Position numbers and translations under genes: made by a program
NCBI GenBank assembly: GCA_022841245.1
Contig: JALHRW010000033.1
Location: 1-33,683 of the forward strand
DNA length: 33,683 nucleotides
Source of the DNA: Planctomycetota bacterium
Lineage (GTDB): Bacteria; Planctomycetota; UBA11346
Reading direction: 5' to 3'
The notes under the pieces: model-generated
What the model was told of the DNA's origin: nothing
What the model saw: the letters and a program-made list of their open reading frames with translations, nothing else
Databases searched by the model: none
Shown here: positions 24,228-33,207 of the stretch, piece by piece
Layout of the letters: each line of letters starts with the position of its first letter
How positions within the stretch are numbered: the first letter of the stretch is position 1

Positions 24228-24572
24228 TTACCTCCCCGCCATCTTCACCCCGGCACGCGCATCCTGCTTGGTGATGCCGTAATCGAAGAAGCCGCGCATC
24301 TGCACGCCGAGGACGGAGAAATCCATCTCGGCGCTCTCGATGGTGGGCGTCTCCTGGCCATGGAGGAACACGACCTCGACGGTGGCCAGATCGCTGGGAT
24401 CCGCGAGGAGATACCACGCCTTGGAATCGGCGCTCGGGATGGCCGCCGCATCCAGCCACACCGACTTGACCGTGCGGAACTTGCCAGCACGCAAACGTAG
24501 ACACGCACCGATCTGCGGGTCCACTGACCGCACGATGGGGTTACCGAGAGTGTGATCAACGACAGGATTCAA
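24228..24572 (-). pseudogene. C-terminal fragment of a phage major capsid protein
   Basis: The 114-residue frame includes KAWYLLADPSDLATVEVVFL, then HGQETPTIES, then GVQMRGFFDYGITKQDARAG. This matches the C-terminal end of major capsid proteins of the prohead-protease/capsid-fusion type, which share a WYLFADP...FEVAYLNGQ...E and D-Y-G...D-x-R-G pattern. Such proteins are several hundred residues long; only about the last 90 are present. The first 25-30 residues do not look capsid-like, so the break is near 24500. The fragment still has its terminator. It is a prophage remnant, with no other structural gene in the window. Confidence 0.6.
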
Positions 24573-24722
24573 GAGGCGCTAAAGTATGCCCAATCCCTCC
24601 CCTGACCAACGCTTCGTTTTCCTGGCGCGGATGATTGCGACGTAGACCTCAGCTGGCCGTTTTCGGATGGTTACTTCTACATCTACTCAGACGGTTCAGC
24701 GTATTCCATCCTGTGGACGTGA
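24516..24722 (+). pseudogene. Decayed ORF fragment with an in-frame stop
   Basis: On the plus strand one frame reads GVTESVINDRIQEALKYAQS, then LP, a TGA at 24603, then PTLRFPGADDCDVDLSWPFS and DGYFYIYSDGSAYSILWT before TGA at 24720. The text on both sides of the internal stop is protein-like and AT-richer than the next gene. It could be the end of a small accessory or immunity-type gene broken by one mutation. No family is recognised, and chance cannot be excluded. Confidence 0.25.
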
Positions 24723-24732
24723 GTCTGTACTG

Positions 24733-27700
24733 CTAGCGCACATCGACCGTGCGGGTGATGCCGGTCAGAGCATCGCGCACGCGCACCGCCAGCGAGCGGC
24801 CGGCGTCTTCGCGCGCCAGGGGTAGGCTCAGCCGACCGGAGCCGGATGGTGGCGTCACCTCATTGCGACTGAACACCGCGTCGGGGACGAAGGCGCCGCC
24901 CGCCATCTCGCCGGTCTCGATGCGCACGACATGCGGGGCGAAGACCTTGGCTCCGGCGAAGCGCCAGGCGATCACCAGGTCGCCCTGCTCGCGCCTCGCT
25001 GTGATCTCGAGGCCCTCGACGCGGTAGGGCAGCAGCGCCAGGCAGCGGGCATCGCCGGCGAGGGCGTCGAAGGCGTAGGTGTCCGCGCCGCTGGGCTGCA
25101 TGGTCGAGGCTTCCGCCGTGGTCGCGCCGGCTTTGGTGGCGAGGTAGCCACGGCGCAGATCGTAGGCCACCGGCCGGCCCAGCCCGTGCAGCTTCAGCAC
25201 GGCCGGTTCCGTTTCCTTGCCGGCCTCGGGATCAGGCACCATGTAGACGACGCCGTCGGCGCCGAGCTTCTCCTTCAGGCCAGCCGGGGCGCGCGTCACC
25301 GTGACGATGTGCGCGTCGACCTCGCCGCGCAGGCGGTGCACCGCCACTTCCAGCTTGGCGATCCTGCTGCCCTGCGGGTTGCGGACATCGGCCCAGGGCA
25401 GAACCCCGGCGCCGCTGAGGACCGCACCCAGGCTTGCCTTCACGCTGTCGTACATCGTGACCTTGCGCCAGAAGGCCGCATCGGGCTTCCTCGGGCGGAG
25501 GAACTCGTCGAGTTCGGGTTCATGGGTGGCCACCACCAGGCCTCCGGAGGCGAGGAACGCGGCCAGCGCCGGCTGCACCGCCAGCCCGCCCTTCCGCTCG
25601 CCATAGCCGAGGGAGAAGCTGGCTGGCATGAACAGAGCCTTGAGGCCCTTGCTGGCCAGGCCACCGGCGGCGATCTGCGCGTCGGAGATGAACACCGGAT
25701 CATAGCCGGCAGCGATGAGTGCGTCGCACATCCCGTCGCTGAGCCGGTGGTAGACGCTGTTGCGTCCATCGCCCTCGCCCCTGGTGTAGGCCGCGCGCAC
25801 ATTGTTCATCGAGTAGGCGATGCCCACCGGATGCCACTTGCGCTCGGCCTGCATGTACTGCTTGCCGGTGCCCGACTTCATCTCGGCGAACACGCGCTGG
25901 TAGTCCAGCGCCGACTTGCAGTAGCTGAGGTCGGGATTCCTGAAGGCGATCCACCAGAACAGCACATGACCGCCGCCGTTCTCGACCAGCTTCGACCAGA
26001 CCTGATGGTCCACCGCCTTGCCCGCACGCCCGTAGCCCGCCGGCACGGCATTGAGCATATCGGGACGGAACGACAGGCGCTTGCGGTCCTGGTGGCTGTA
26101 GCCGTAGCCCTGCATGGTGCCGAAGTGCTGCGAGAGCTGGCTCCAGTCGAAGCCGTCGAAAGGCGTGGCGCTCTGCGTACCGGAGATGGAGATGGTGCCG
26201 TTGGGGTCGACGCTCTCCACCGCTTCGCGGTACATGCGGTAGCCATCCGCCATGACGCGATCGTTGTGCGCCCGCCATTCGTTCCACAGCGGCCACTGCT
26301 TCTGCGAGGAGAGCGGTGGCTCGACTACGGCGAACGAGGCGGCAGTCGTGCCGAGGGCGGCGTTCATCTCCGCGACCGTGCCGAACTTCTCCTCCAGCCG
26401 CGCCCGGAACAGTTTGATGTTTTCAGGGTGGAAGTCGAAGTCGAAGTCCATCGCATAGCTGGTGAGCGAAGGCTCATCGCACGTGATGTAGTTGGTGGGA
26501 TTGAAAGGCTTGAGCCTGCCGACCAGTTCGCGGATGCGCTCGCGCTCGGCGGCGAGGAAGGCCGGATCAGCGTAGGAGGGCTTGCGGATCAGGAGGGTAC
26601 GGTCGCCGGTGCGGTTGAAGCGGGTGGCGATGTCGGCGAAGGTGTTGGGCGGGATCTGCAGTGGCTTGCGCGCGATGTCATGCGCCATGAGACGCAGCCC
26701 GGCCCGCGCCCAGCGCAGGCAGCGCTCGCGCGGCTGCCACCGCGTGTCCATCACGCCGGTGGCACCAAAGGCCTTCATCATCCGATCCTCCAGCGGCTGC
26801 TGGAAGGGCAGGCCCGAGTTCGGCCACATCAGCACTTCGTAATCCTGCCAGCGGCTCTCGCCTGGCCGGTAGACCGGGGCGACGACCACCTCGGCCAGTC
26901 CTTCGGCGACCAGGACGCCGCCCTTCTTCGCCTGCACTTCGACCCGTGCCAGGACCTGGCGCACGCGGCCGCTGGGCAGGCTGCAGGTCATCTTGCCGGC
27001 GGCGGCGGCGGGTTCGACCATCTCCAACGTGCGTCGACGGCCATCGGACTCCTCGACCAGGGACACGCTGAGCTGCCCGCCCTGAGCGGACTCCGGCAGG
27101 GTGAAGGAGATGCCGACGGGTTCACCGCAGGCGATGTTGTCCGGCGCTTCGACGACGATGGCGGCGATGCCGGTGGCGCCAGGTGGCCGGAACTCCAGCT
27201 CCCAGTCGGTGACCTTGCCGGCCGTGTCCTTCCACTGCCTGACCGTGAAGTGGCGGGAGGCGTTCTCACCCGCCACCGGCAGTTCCGCCGCCGCGCCTGC
27301 GCGGGGGAAGTCGTGGCCGGAAGCCCACAGGATGGCGCGGGCCATCAGGCTGTAGAGCGCCTCCTGGTAGCGGTACGGACGTTCGGCGAGCACCTTGTCC
27401 CAGGGGCGGATCTCGGGGGTTGCGCCGTTGGCGACCCAGGCGCAGGTGACGACGCGCGCCTTGCCGACCTGGCGCACCGCCAGCACCGGCGCGCCGTCGG
27501 CGGTCTCAAGCAGCACCTGCGCTCCGGGCGCGACGGCGTATGTGCGGATGCTGATGTTGGCCATGGGGATGGCCTCGAGCGGTACGCCCCGGGTGATCGG
27601 ATGGTCGCTCGTCCGGCGCCAGACGCTCGTCTCCAGCCGCCCGGCGGCAGGGGGGGCGAAATACCCGGAGGGCCGCAGGTGGTCGCTCTCCGCGTCGATC

Positions 27701-28758
27701 AGGGCGCAGACCTCCTTGAGGTCCTGGGGCCACGTCGCACCGGGGACATCGCCGCCCGGCCAGGGAAATACGAAGACCAGCCCCTCGCCCTGCTCCTTCA
27801 CCCGACGCAGCAGGGCCTCGCGGGCGCCTTGGGGATAACGCAGCCAGCCGTTGGTGTTGGCGAGAACCAGCGCGGCGAACTTCTCCGGCCCTTGCAGCGA
27901 GCTGGATAGATAGTCCTGCATCAGCTTGACGTCGATGGCATGGCCGCGCTGGCCGTAGAAGTCGCCGAAGCCCCAGGTGTTCTGGTCGTAGTTGCGGTCC
28001 CAGGTCAGCTGCGAGACCTCGAGATCGAGCCGTTGCATCAGCTCGGGGATCTCCCGCCCGCATTCGACCGAGGTCTGGAAGAAGATCTTGCGCGGACCGC
28101 CGGCTAGGCCGCGGGCGAAGGGCAGATGCGGCGTCGCCACCGCGAGCGAGGATATGAGGTCCTTGCGCTCGGCGTAGGGAATGAAGGGGATGTTCTCGGA
28201 GAGGGCGTCGCCAAGGGCGAAGTCGTCGAAATGCAGCACCAGCCCGACCGGCGGCTTGCTCGTGAAGAGGAGCAGCGCCTTGATCTTGTCGAGCTGCAGC
28301 TTCTTGCCGATGTCGGCCACCCTGACTTGGCAGAGGTTCTCGCCCTTCTTCAGCTTGAAGGTGAAGTTGAATCGGGTGGCGTAATCCTTGGAGCTGTCGT
28401 CATCGATGCGCATGGCCAGTGGGTAGTCCGATGCCGCCCAGACCGTGAACCGCAGGGCTTCGTGGCCCCGCCAGTCGCGCGGCGGCGTGCGGCTGATCCC
28501 CGGATAGTTGCCTTCCTGGGTCACCATCTTCAGCATCATGTTGCTGTCGGTGACCGAGCGCGGCTCGATGCTCACCGTGCTGCCGCTGCCGCGCCAGTCG
28601 GCGATCTCCTTCGCGGCGTTCTCGAAGGTGTTGAGGATGGTCGTTTTTCCCATCGGTCCGCTCCTGGGAGGCGGCCCCTCGCCGGCAGAGAGGCCGGGGA
28701 GGAGCAGCAGGGCGAGAGCCAGCCGGCGCAGGCTGACGGGGATCCGGATGTCGACCAT
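24733..28758 (-). CDS. Secreted GH42-like glycoside hydrolase, multidomain
   Basis: GGAGG five bases before ATG 28758 fixes the start against the in-frame ATG/GTG codons upstream, and it is followed at once by a signal peptide (LRRLALALLLLPGLSA). The product is about 1341 residues. Residues about 35-190 look like a carbohydrate-binding beta-sandwich (WRGHEALRFTVWA, VLHFDDFALGD). Residues about 225-490 resemble a class-I glutaminase-like/ThuA-type fold. A (beta/alpha)8 barrel of GH42/clan-A type follows, with ITCDEPS (acid/base candidate E762) and a Phe/His-rich segment. Residues about 1020-1150 resemble the beta-galactosidase trimerisation domain (FLASGGLVVATHEPELDEFL). A C-terminal beta domain ends the protein. 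A clear nucleophile Glu could not be placed. It likely acts on an extracellular or periplasmic polysaccharide. It lies 84 bases after the transglutaminase-like gene. Confidence 0.75.
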   Translation of the reverse strand: MVDIRIPVSLRRLALALLLLPGLSAGEGPPPRSGPMGKTTILNTFENAAKEIADWRGSGSTVSIEPRSVTDSNMMLKMVTQEGNYPGISRTPPRDWRGHEALRFTVWAASDYPLAMRIDDDSSKDYATRFNFTFKLKKGENLCQVRVADIGKKLQLDKIKALLLFTSKPPVGLVLHFDDFALGDALSENIPFIPYAERKDLISSLAVATPHLPFARGLAGGPRKIFFQTSVECGREIPELMQRLDLEVSQLTWDRNYDQNTWGFGDFYGQRGHAIDVKLMQDYLSSSLQGPEKFAALVLANTNGWLRYPQGAREALLRRVKEQGEGLVFVFPWPGGDVPGATWPQDLKEVCALIDAESDHLRPSGYFAPPAAGRLETSVWRRTSDHPITRGVPLEAIPMANISIRTYAVAPGAQVLLETADGAPVLAVRQVGKARVVTCAWVANGATPEIRPWDKVLAERPYRYQEALYSLMARAILWASGHDFPRAGAAAELPVAGENASRHFTVRQWKDTAGKVTDWELEFRPPGATGIAAIVVEAPDNIACGEPVGISFTLPESAQGGQLSVSLVEESDGRRRTLEMVEPAAAAGKMTCSLPSGRVRQVLARVEVQAKKGGVLVAEGLAEVVVAPVYRPGESRWQDYEVLMWPNSGLPFQQPLEDRMMKAFGATGVMDTRWQPRERCLRWARAGLRLMAHDIARKPLQIPPNTFADIATRFNRTGDRTLLIRKPSYADPAFLAAERERIRELVGRLKPFNPTNYITCDEPSLTSYAMDFDFDFHPENIKLFRARLEEKFGTVAEMNAALGTTAASFAVVEPPLSSQKQWPLWNEWRAHNDRVMADGYRMYREAVESVDPNGTISISGTQSATPFDGFDWSQLSQHFGTMQGYGYSHQDRKRLSFRPDMLNAVPAGYGRAGKAVDHQVWSKLVENGGGHVLFWWIAFRNPDLSYCKSALDYQRVFAEMKSGTGKQYMQAERKWHPVGIAYSMNNVRAAYTRGEGDGRNSVYHRLSDGMCDALIAAGYDPVFISDAQIAAGGLASKGLKALFMPASFSLGYGERKGGLAVQPALAAFLASGGLVVATHEPELDEFLRPRKPDAAFWRKVTMYDSVKASLGAVLSGAGVLPWADVRNPQGSRIAKLEVAVHRLRGEVDAHIVTVTRAPAGLKEKLGADGVVYMVPDPEAGKETEPAVLKLHGLGRPVAYDLRRGYLATKAGATTAEASTMQPSGADTYAFDALAGDARCLALLPYRVEGLEITARREQGDLVIAWRFAGAKVFAPHVVRIETGEMAGGAFVPDAVFSRNEVTPPSGSGRLSLPLAREDAGRSLAVRVRDALTGITRTVDVR

Positions 28759-28761
28759 GAT

Positions 28762-28769
28762 GCCTCCAG
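28762..28769 (-). promoter_or_regulatory. Strong Shine-Dalgarno for the GH42-like gene
   Basis: The minus strand reads CTGGAGGCATC before ATG 28758. GGAGG about five bases upstream decides between several nearby in-frame start codons. Confidence 0.7.
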
Positions 28770-28842
28770 ACATGCTCATGTGTACTCCGGGATGAACCTG
28801 GAGTGGATCGGAAACCGCTGCCCGCCGCACGCGGTGGCGCAG

Positions 28843-30564
28843 CTACGGAGCCGCCGGCTTGATGCCGGTGAGGAAGGGGTTGGGCAGGATCTTCAGCTCG
28901 CTGCCGGGATCCGCCGCCGGCGGCAGGGCACCTTCGGGCAGCGCCAGGGGGCTGGCGCCCGGCGGCAGCACCTCGCGCCGCACGAAGAGCATGCGCGGAT
29001 AGACGGGATGCCGGCCCTTGGGCGTGGCGATGTCGATGTCGAAGGCCGCAGGCAGGTCGGACGCCTTGAAGGTCTTCTGCACGACCGTTGGCGTCTGCGA
29101 CCACTTGGCGCCGTGCGCCTTGGCGATCTCGTTGCCCTGGGCGCAGAGCTCCTCGTAGGTGCGGTTGCGCTCGCCGGTGAAGTAGGCGTAGGTGACGATC
29201 AGGGCGTTGTCGCCGAGGGCCTTGGCATCGGCCAGCGAGACCTCGACGCGGTTCCGGCCCGGCGCCAGCCAGGGCAGGGCGCAGGGATTGTTCTGCACCG
29301 TGGCATCGAGCCGCAGCGAGGTCAGCGCCTTGGCGAAGGTCAGCCGGACCAGGATGTCGTAGGCGCCCTTGGCGGCGGCGGAGAAGTCCTTCAGCTCGAT
29401 GGCCTGGTATTTCGCGCCCCCGTCGCGCGACAGCTCGACCGTCTCAGCGCCTTCGGCCGCTCCGCTGGCCATGGTGATGACGTAGGGCGAGCGCAGCCGC
29501 ACCACCACGCTCGCCGGCTTGCCGGCCTCGGCCGGCGTCAGCGCGCCGCCGGCGAAGCGCACGTTGTCGGCCTGCGCCAGCGCCTTGAGCACCGCGCCGC
29601 CGGCGAAGTCGCCGCGGAAGGTCAGCGTGCCGTTGGCGTAGCTGCGGCGGTCGCGCCCGGGCATCAGGTACGGCTCCAGCACCGGCCCGTTCTCGGGGGT
29701 GTTGCGGAAATCCTTGTTGTTGCACGAATGCGACGGCGCCTCCTTGGCATTGGCCCAGTACCAGGCGTCGGGCACCGGGTTCCAGGTCGAGGTCAGGGCG
29801 AAGCCGGGCGCCAGGTCGACGTCGGTGGAGTAGCCGCCGGTGGCGTGATTGATGCCGGCCCAGGCTTCGGGCGAGCCCGCGCCGCTTTTGTTGTTCACCC
29901 CCGTGGCCACGCCGTCGAGGCCGTCGCCGCAGACCAGGAAGGCCGGCGCCGTCCAGTTCGCCTTGCCGTCGGCGACCGCGAACTGCCCGCCCTTGGCGTA
30001 CCACACCTTGCGCGCCGCGTCGAAGACGAAGCCGTCGGTGAGCAGCTGCTGCGCGTTCTGCTTGAGGTCGTCCTGGCCGGCGATGCGCCGGCCGCCGGGC
30101 GCCTTGGCGTCGGGCATCCAGGCGTAGAACTTGAGGAACACGTCGAGGTAGTGCCAGGTGCCGTCGTATTCGGCCTCGACCGTGGTGTGCCCCGGCTTGC
30201 TCCAGCCGACGAAGCGCCACTTCCAGCCGAGCTCGCGCCACAGCGCCGACTGCACCGCATGCAGCCCGCCGCACAGGCCCCAGCCGTAGACGTTGATCTC
30301 CTTGAGCGCCGAGAGGTCCTTCTCCGAGGGGTACTGCCGGTGGTAGTGGGTCAGCTGCATGAAGTTGTAGATCGCCACCGCCTTCTCATCGTTGCTGGTG
30401 CAGCCGCGCGTGACGCTCTCGACGATGGCCTTGAGCGACGAGCAGTCGGGGGCCTGGTCCGGCTGCACCCTGATCCGTCTGGCCAGGCCCGGGGGATCGG
30501 CGGCGGTATCGGCGCCGGCCAGGGCGCTGGCGAAGACGAGGGCGGCGAGGGATGCGGTCTTCAC
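28843..30564 (-). CDS. Secreted transglutaminase-like protein
   Basis: GTG 30564 follows a strong GGAGGAG and a signal peptide is clear (MKTASLAALVFASALAGADT). The product is 573 residues. Residues about 60-145 have a transglutaminase-like cysteine protease core: GWGLCGGLHAVQSALW with C98, GHTTVEAEY with H126, and WHYLDVFLKF with D141, the usual Cys-His-Asp triad. The rest, from about residue 240, is beta-rich (several AEGAETVELSRDG and LRLDATVQNN-like strands) and may bind substrate. These domains cleave or cross-link peptides, but many family members have unknown substrates. It is the first gene of a minus-strand pair with the GH42-like enzyme and is divergent from a GntR-LacI regulator, so carbohydrate-linked induction is likely. 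Confidence 0.78.
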   Translation of the reverse strand: MKTASLAALVFASALAGADTAADPPGLARRIRVQPDQAPDCSSLKAIVESVTRGCTSNDEKAVAIYNFMQLTHYHRQYPSEKDLSALKEINVYGWGLCGGLHAVQSALWRELGWKWRFVGWSKPGHTTVEAEYDGTWHYLDVFLKFYAWMPDAKAPGGRRIAGQDDLKQNAQQLLTDGFVFDAARKVWYAKGGQFAVADGKANWTAPAFLVCGDGLDGVATGVNNKSGAGSPEAWAGINHATGGYSTDVDLAPGFALTSTWNPVPDAWYWANAKEAPSHSCNNKDFRNTPENGPVLEPYLMPGRDRRSYANGTLTFRGDFAGGAVLKALAQADNVRFAGGALTPAEAGKPASVVVRLRSPYVITMASGAAEGAETVELSRDGGAKYQAIELKDFSAAAKGAYDILVRLTFAKALTSLRLDATVQNNPCALPWLAPGRNRVEVSLADAKALGDNALIVTYAYFTGERNRTYEELCAQGNEIAKAHGAKWSQTPTVVQKTFKASDLPAAFDIDIATPKGRHPVYPRMLFVRREVLPPGASPLALPEGALPPAADPGSELKILPNPFLTGIKPAAP

Positions 30565-30569
30565 GGTCG

Positions 30570-30578
30570 GCTCCTCCG
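30570..30578 (-). promoter_or_regulatory. Strong Shine-Dalgarno for the transglutaminase-like gene
   Basis: The minus strand reads CCGGAGGAGCCGACC before the start. GGAGGAG is about eight bases from GTG 30564 and supports a GTG start. Confidence 0.7.
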
Positions 30579-30623
30579 GGCTGATGCGGCCAGGCTAGGG
30601 GTCAGCGCCGGTCGGACAACGAA

Positions 30624-30638
30624 TAATTTCCATAATTA
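30624..30638. promoter_or_regulatory. AT-rich dyad in the divergent control region
   Basis: TAATT and AATTA flank a five-base centre within the only AT-rich patch of the gap between the transglutaminase-like gene and the GntR-LacI gene. It may be part of a promoter or an operator for the regulator. Confidence 0.3.
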
Positions 30639-30707
30639 CCATCAACGGCGGCAGGCCCGAAGAAGCGCATGGATGCCACAGGGGCGGGCTCCCCCGCAAC
30701 TCCCCCT

Positions 30708-30739
30708 GCACCCTCGCAGGGTGCGTTTTCCCGCACCCT
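30708..30739. promoter_or_regulatory. Triple inverted GCACCCT element before the regulator
   Basis: GCACCCT (30708-30714), AGGGTGCG (30718-30725) and CGCACCCT (30732-30739) lie in series. The middle copy can pair with either neighbour, forming two alternative hairpins. They end 15 bases before GTG 30755. This could be an operator for autoregulation or an RNA switch in the regulator's leader. Confidence 0.4.
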
Positions 30740-30754
30740 GCTAGCCTGCGTCGC

Positions 30755-31879
30755 GTGGGCGCAGCCGTGCACATCAACGCCAAGCAGGACAAGGCTGCGC
30801 GGGTCGCAGCCGAGCTGCGGCGGCTGATCGCCCGCGACCATCCACCCGGCGACGTGCTGCCCACCCAGCAGCAGCTCGCCGCCCGGCTGCGGGTCGGGCT
30901 GCGCTCGGTCAACGCGGCGGTGCGGCTGCTCGCGCAGCAGGGCGTGGTCTGCGCCGTGCAGCGCAAGGGCACGGTGGTGCAGCGTCGTCCGGCCGACGGC
31001 GCCACCGCCCTCTCGCGGGTGGCGCTGGTCCTGCGCTACGGGCTGGCCAACATCTTCGAGGGCTACGCCGGGCAGATCGCCAGCGGGCTGAGCGGCCGCC
31101 TCGACGAGTGCCAGTGCCACCTCGCGGTATTCCCGGCCCATCGCGGCGTCCTCACCCCGCTCGACGAGGTCGTCGCCTCGGGCATCGACGGGGCGATCCT
31201 GCAGGGGGTGCGCGAACCGGCGCAGCTGCGCGCCTGGGCGGAGCAGCGGCTGCCGGTGGTGGTGGTGGATCACTGCGACCAGGGCATCGCGCTGGACTAC
31301 CTGGTCTGCGACAACGCCGGTGCGGTCGATGCCGTGCTCGGCCACCTCGTCGGGCTCGGCCATCGCCGCTTCGAGTATGTCGCGCCGACGCTGCGCGCGG
31401 TGCCTGATTCCGACAACCGCGAGCGCCTGCAGGCGGTGGCGGCGGCGCGGACGCGCCTGGGCCTGGCCAGCCGCGCCGCCAGCTGGCCGGCGAGCGACCT
31501 GCGGGCGGGCAGGCGCAACCCCCGGCGCGAGGCCTTCTTCCGCCTGCTGCGCGGCGCGTCACGGCCGACCGCGATCCTCGTCGACAGCAGTTTCACCGCC
31601 GTCATCGTCCTGCAGGCCCTGGCCGAGTGCGGTCTGCGCGTCCCAGCCGATGTCTCGGTGGCGGCGGTCGCCCGCCACGCTCCGCGCAACCAGGAGGAGG
31701 TGCTGCAGCTGACCTGCGCGCTGATGGACTTCCGCAGCATGGGCCGCCGCGCCGTCGAACGCCTGCTCGAGCGCACCCGCAGCCCAGCGCCGACGCAGGC
31801 GGTGATCGAGCGGATCGGCTTCACCCTGCACCATGGCGGCACCACCGCTGCGCCCCTGGCTCAGCCCTCCGGCAGGTAG
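30755..31879 (+). CDS. GntR-type HTH / LacI-type sensor transcriptional regulator
   Basis: GTG 30755 gives 374 residues; GTG 30767 is an alternative, and neither has a good ribosome binding site. Residues about 8-75 are a GntR winged helix (ARVAAELRRLIARDHPPGDV, then LPTQQQLAARLRVGLRSVNA and a wing ending GTVVQRR). Residues about 88-365 are a LacI/periplasmic-binding sensor domain (SRVALVLRYG, ASGIDGAILQGV, LPVVVVDH, LGHRRFEYV, RPTAILVDSS, VPADVSVAAVA). This hybrid is common in Lentisphaerota/Planctomycetota-like genomes for sugar-responsive control. It is divergent from the transglutaminase/GH42-like pair, its probable target. Its 3' end overlaps that of the convergent FAD oxidoreductase by 19 bases. 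Confidence 0.9.
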   Translation: MGAAVHINAKQDKAARVAAELRRLIARDHPPGDVLPTQQQLAARLRVGLRSVNAAVRLLAQQGVVCAVQRKGTVVQRRPADGATALSRVALVLRYGLANIFEGYAGQIASGLSGRLDECQCHLAVFPAHRGVLTPLDEVVASGIDGAILQGVREPAQLRAWAEQRLPVVVVDHCDQGIALDYLVCDNAGAVDAVLGHLVGLGHRRFEYVAPTLRAVPDSDNRERLQAVAAARTRLGLASRAASWPASDLRAGRRNPRREAFFRLLRGASRPTAILVDSSFTAVIVLQALAECGLRVPADVSVAAVARHAPRNQEEVLQLTCALMDFRSMGRRAVERLLERTRSPAPTQAVIERIGFTLHHGGTTAAPLAQPSGR

Positions 31880-33207
31880 GCCCCGCCAGCGCGCAGCTGT
31901 GCCCGTACCGCCGCCACGTCGACACGGTGCACGTCGGCATCAGCGGCTGCCGCCTGCGCCGCGGCGATGCCGGCCGCCTCGCCGGTCGACAGGCACACCG
32001 GCATGACGCGCACGCTGCCGTTGACCGTGCGGTCGGTGGAGATGCAGCGGCCGGCGACCAGCAGGTTGCGCAGGCCGACCGGGGTCAGGCAGCGATAGGG
32101 GATGCCGTGGCTCTCGCCAGGGTTGTAGCGGCGCGTGAGATGCTCCAGCTCGCCGTCCTTGCGGTTGGCCACCGAGGCCTTCTTGGCCATGTGCACGTCG
32201 ATGAAGTAGGCGTTGCGGCAGATCTCGTCGGCGAAGGTGCGGCGGGCGATGTAGTCGTCGGCGGTCAGCATGTAGTCGCCGACGATGCGCCGCGTCTCGC
32301 GCACGCCCAGCAGCGTCCCGGTGCTGGCCAGCCAGGCGTTGGCGAAGGCGGCGGGGAAGGCTTCGGCGCAGGCGTCACGGTATTCCTTGGCCATGCGCCG
32401 CCCCTCGACCAGCGCCTTCGACATCGACTCCGGATCGGTCGCGTCGACGTTCCACAGGTGGCCGGCGTTGAAGCCGACCGCGCCGGGCCCGACCAGATTG
32501 TTGCAGCAGTGCCGGTCGACGATGCGCGGATACTTCCCGCTGGCGAGGATGCGGTCGATCGCCGGATTCGTGCCGTAGCGCAGCGTGCCGAGGTGCTGGT
32601 AGGCGTAGCTGTCGACGTTGGCGAGGACGAAGCAGTGCGTCGTCGGCTGCAGCTCGCCGGTCGTCGGATCGCCCTTCTCGCAGCGCGCTCCGGCGCGGGC
32701 CGCGAGGTCGGCGTCGCCGGTCGCGTCGATGAAGACCTTGGCGGCGATCGCCGACAGCCCGGTCTTGCTCGCCACCACCGCGGCGCGCACCGTGCCGTTG
32801 CCGCCAGGCAGGCATCCGACCAGCAGAGTCTCGAAGCGGATGCTCGCTCCGGCGCCCTCGACCAGATCGTCGTAGAGCCGCTTGACGTGCTCGGCGTCGA
32901 TCGCCACCCAGTCGAGCTTCTCCGCCGGCTCGTGCGGTGTGCCCGCCTTCGAGCGCTCCATCACTTCGCGGCAGATGCCGCTGTAGATGAACTGCTGCTT
33001 GTCGGAGAACGGACACCACGCCGGCACCAGCGCGCCGGTGCCCATGCCGCCGAGGCTGCCGCTGCGCTCGACCAGCAGCGTCTTCGCTCCGGCACGGGCC
33101 GCGGCGGTGGCGGCGGCGCAGCCGGCCGGGCCACCGCCAAAGACCACCACGTCCCAGCGCTCGTCGAGGGGGATGGAGGAGGCGGGGAGTTCGATGCTGG
33201 CGCTCAT
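31861..33207 (-). CDS. FAD-dependent oxidoreductase (PF12831 FAD_oxidored type)
   Basis: The product is 448 residues from ATG 33207. The N-terminal Rossmann dinucleotide motif is WDVVVFGGGPAGCAAATAAA, followed by LLVERSGSLGGMGTGALVP, typical of PF12831 proteins. Other family marks are VFIDATGDADLAARAGA, GVRETRRIVGDYMLTADD and a C-terminal LLVAGRCISTDRTVNGSVRV with GEAAGIAAAQA. No signal peptide is seen. The family oxidises organic substrates, often in sugar or carboxylate catabolism, with the substrate usually unknown. It converges on the GntR-LacI gene and is divergent from a PocR-domain regulator 75 bases away, which may control it. Confidence 0.9.
   Translation of the reverse strand: MSASIELPASSIPLDERWDVVVFGGGPAGCAAATAAARAGAKTLLVERSGSLGGMGTGALVPAWCPFSDKQQFIYSGICREVMERSKAGTPHEPAEKLDWVAIDAEHVKRLYDDLVEGAGASIRFETLLVGCLPGGNGTVRAAVVASKTGLSAIAAKVFIDATGDADLAARAGARCEKGDPTTGELQPTTHCFVLANVDSYAYQHLGTLRYGTNPAIDRILASGKYPRIVDRHCCNNLVGPGAVGFNAGHLWNVDATDPESMSKALVEGRRMAKEYRDACAEAFPAAFANAWLASTGTLLGVRETRRIVGDYMLTADDYIARRTFADEICRNAYFIDVHMAKKASVANRKDGELEHLTRRYNPGESHGIPYRCLTPVGLRNLLVAGRCISTDRTVNGSVRVMPVCLSTGEAAGIAAAQAAAADADVHRVDVAAVRAQLRAGGAYLPEG

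Noticed and set aside
24931-27909. 992-residue plus-strand frame
   Set aside because: It lies wholly antisense to the GH42-like gene, which has a signal peptide and strong Shine-Dalgarno. No domain motif appears in the antisense product.
28126-30744. 872-residue plus-strand frame
   Set aside because: It is antisense to two real genes and crosses their boundary. It is a GC-driven open frame with no recognisable domain.
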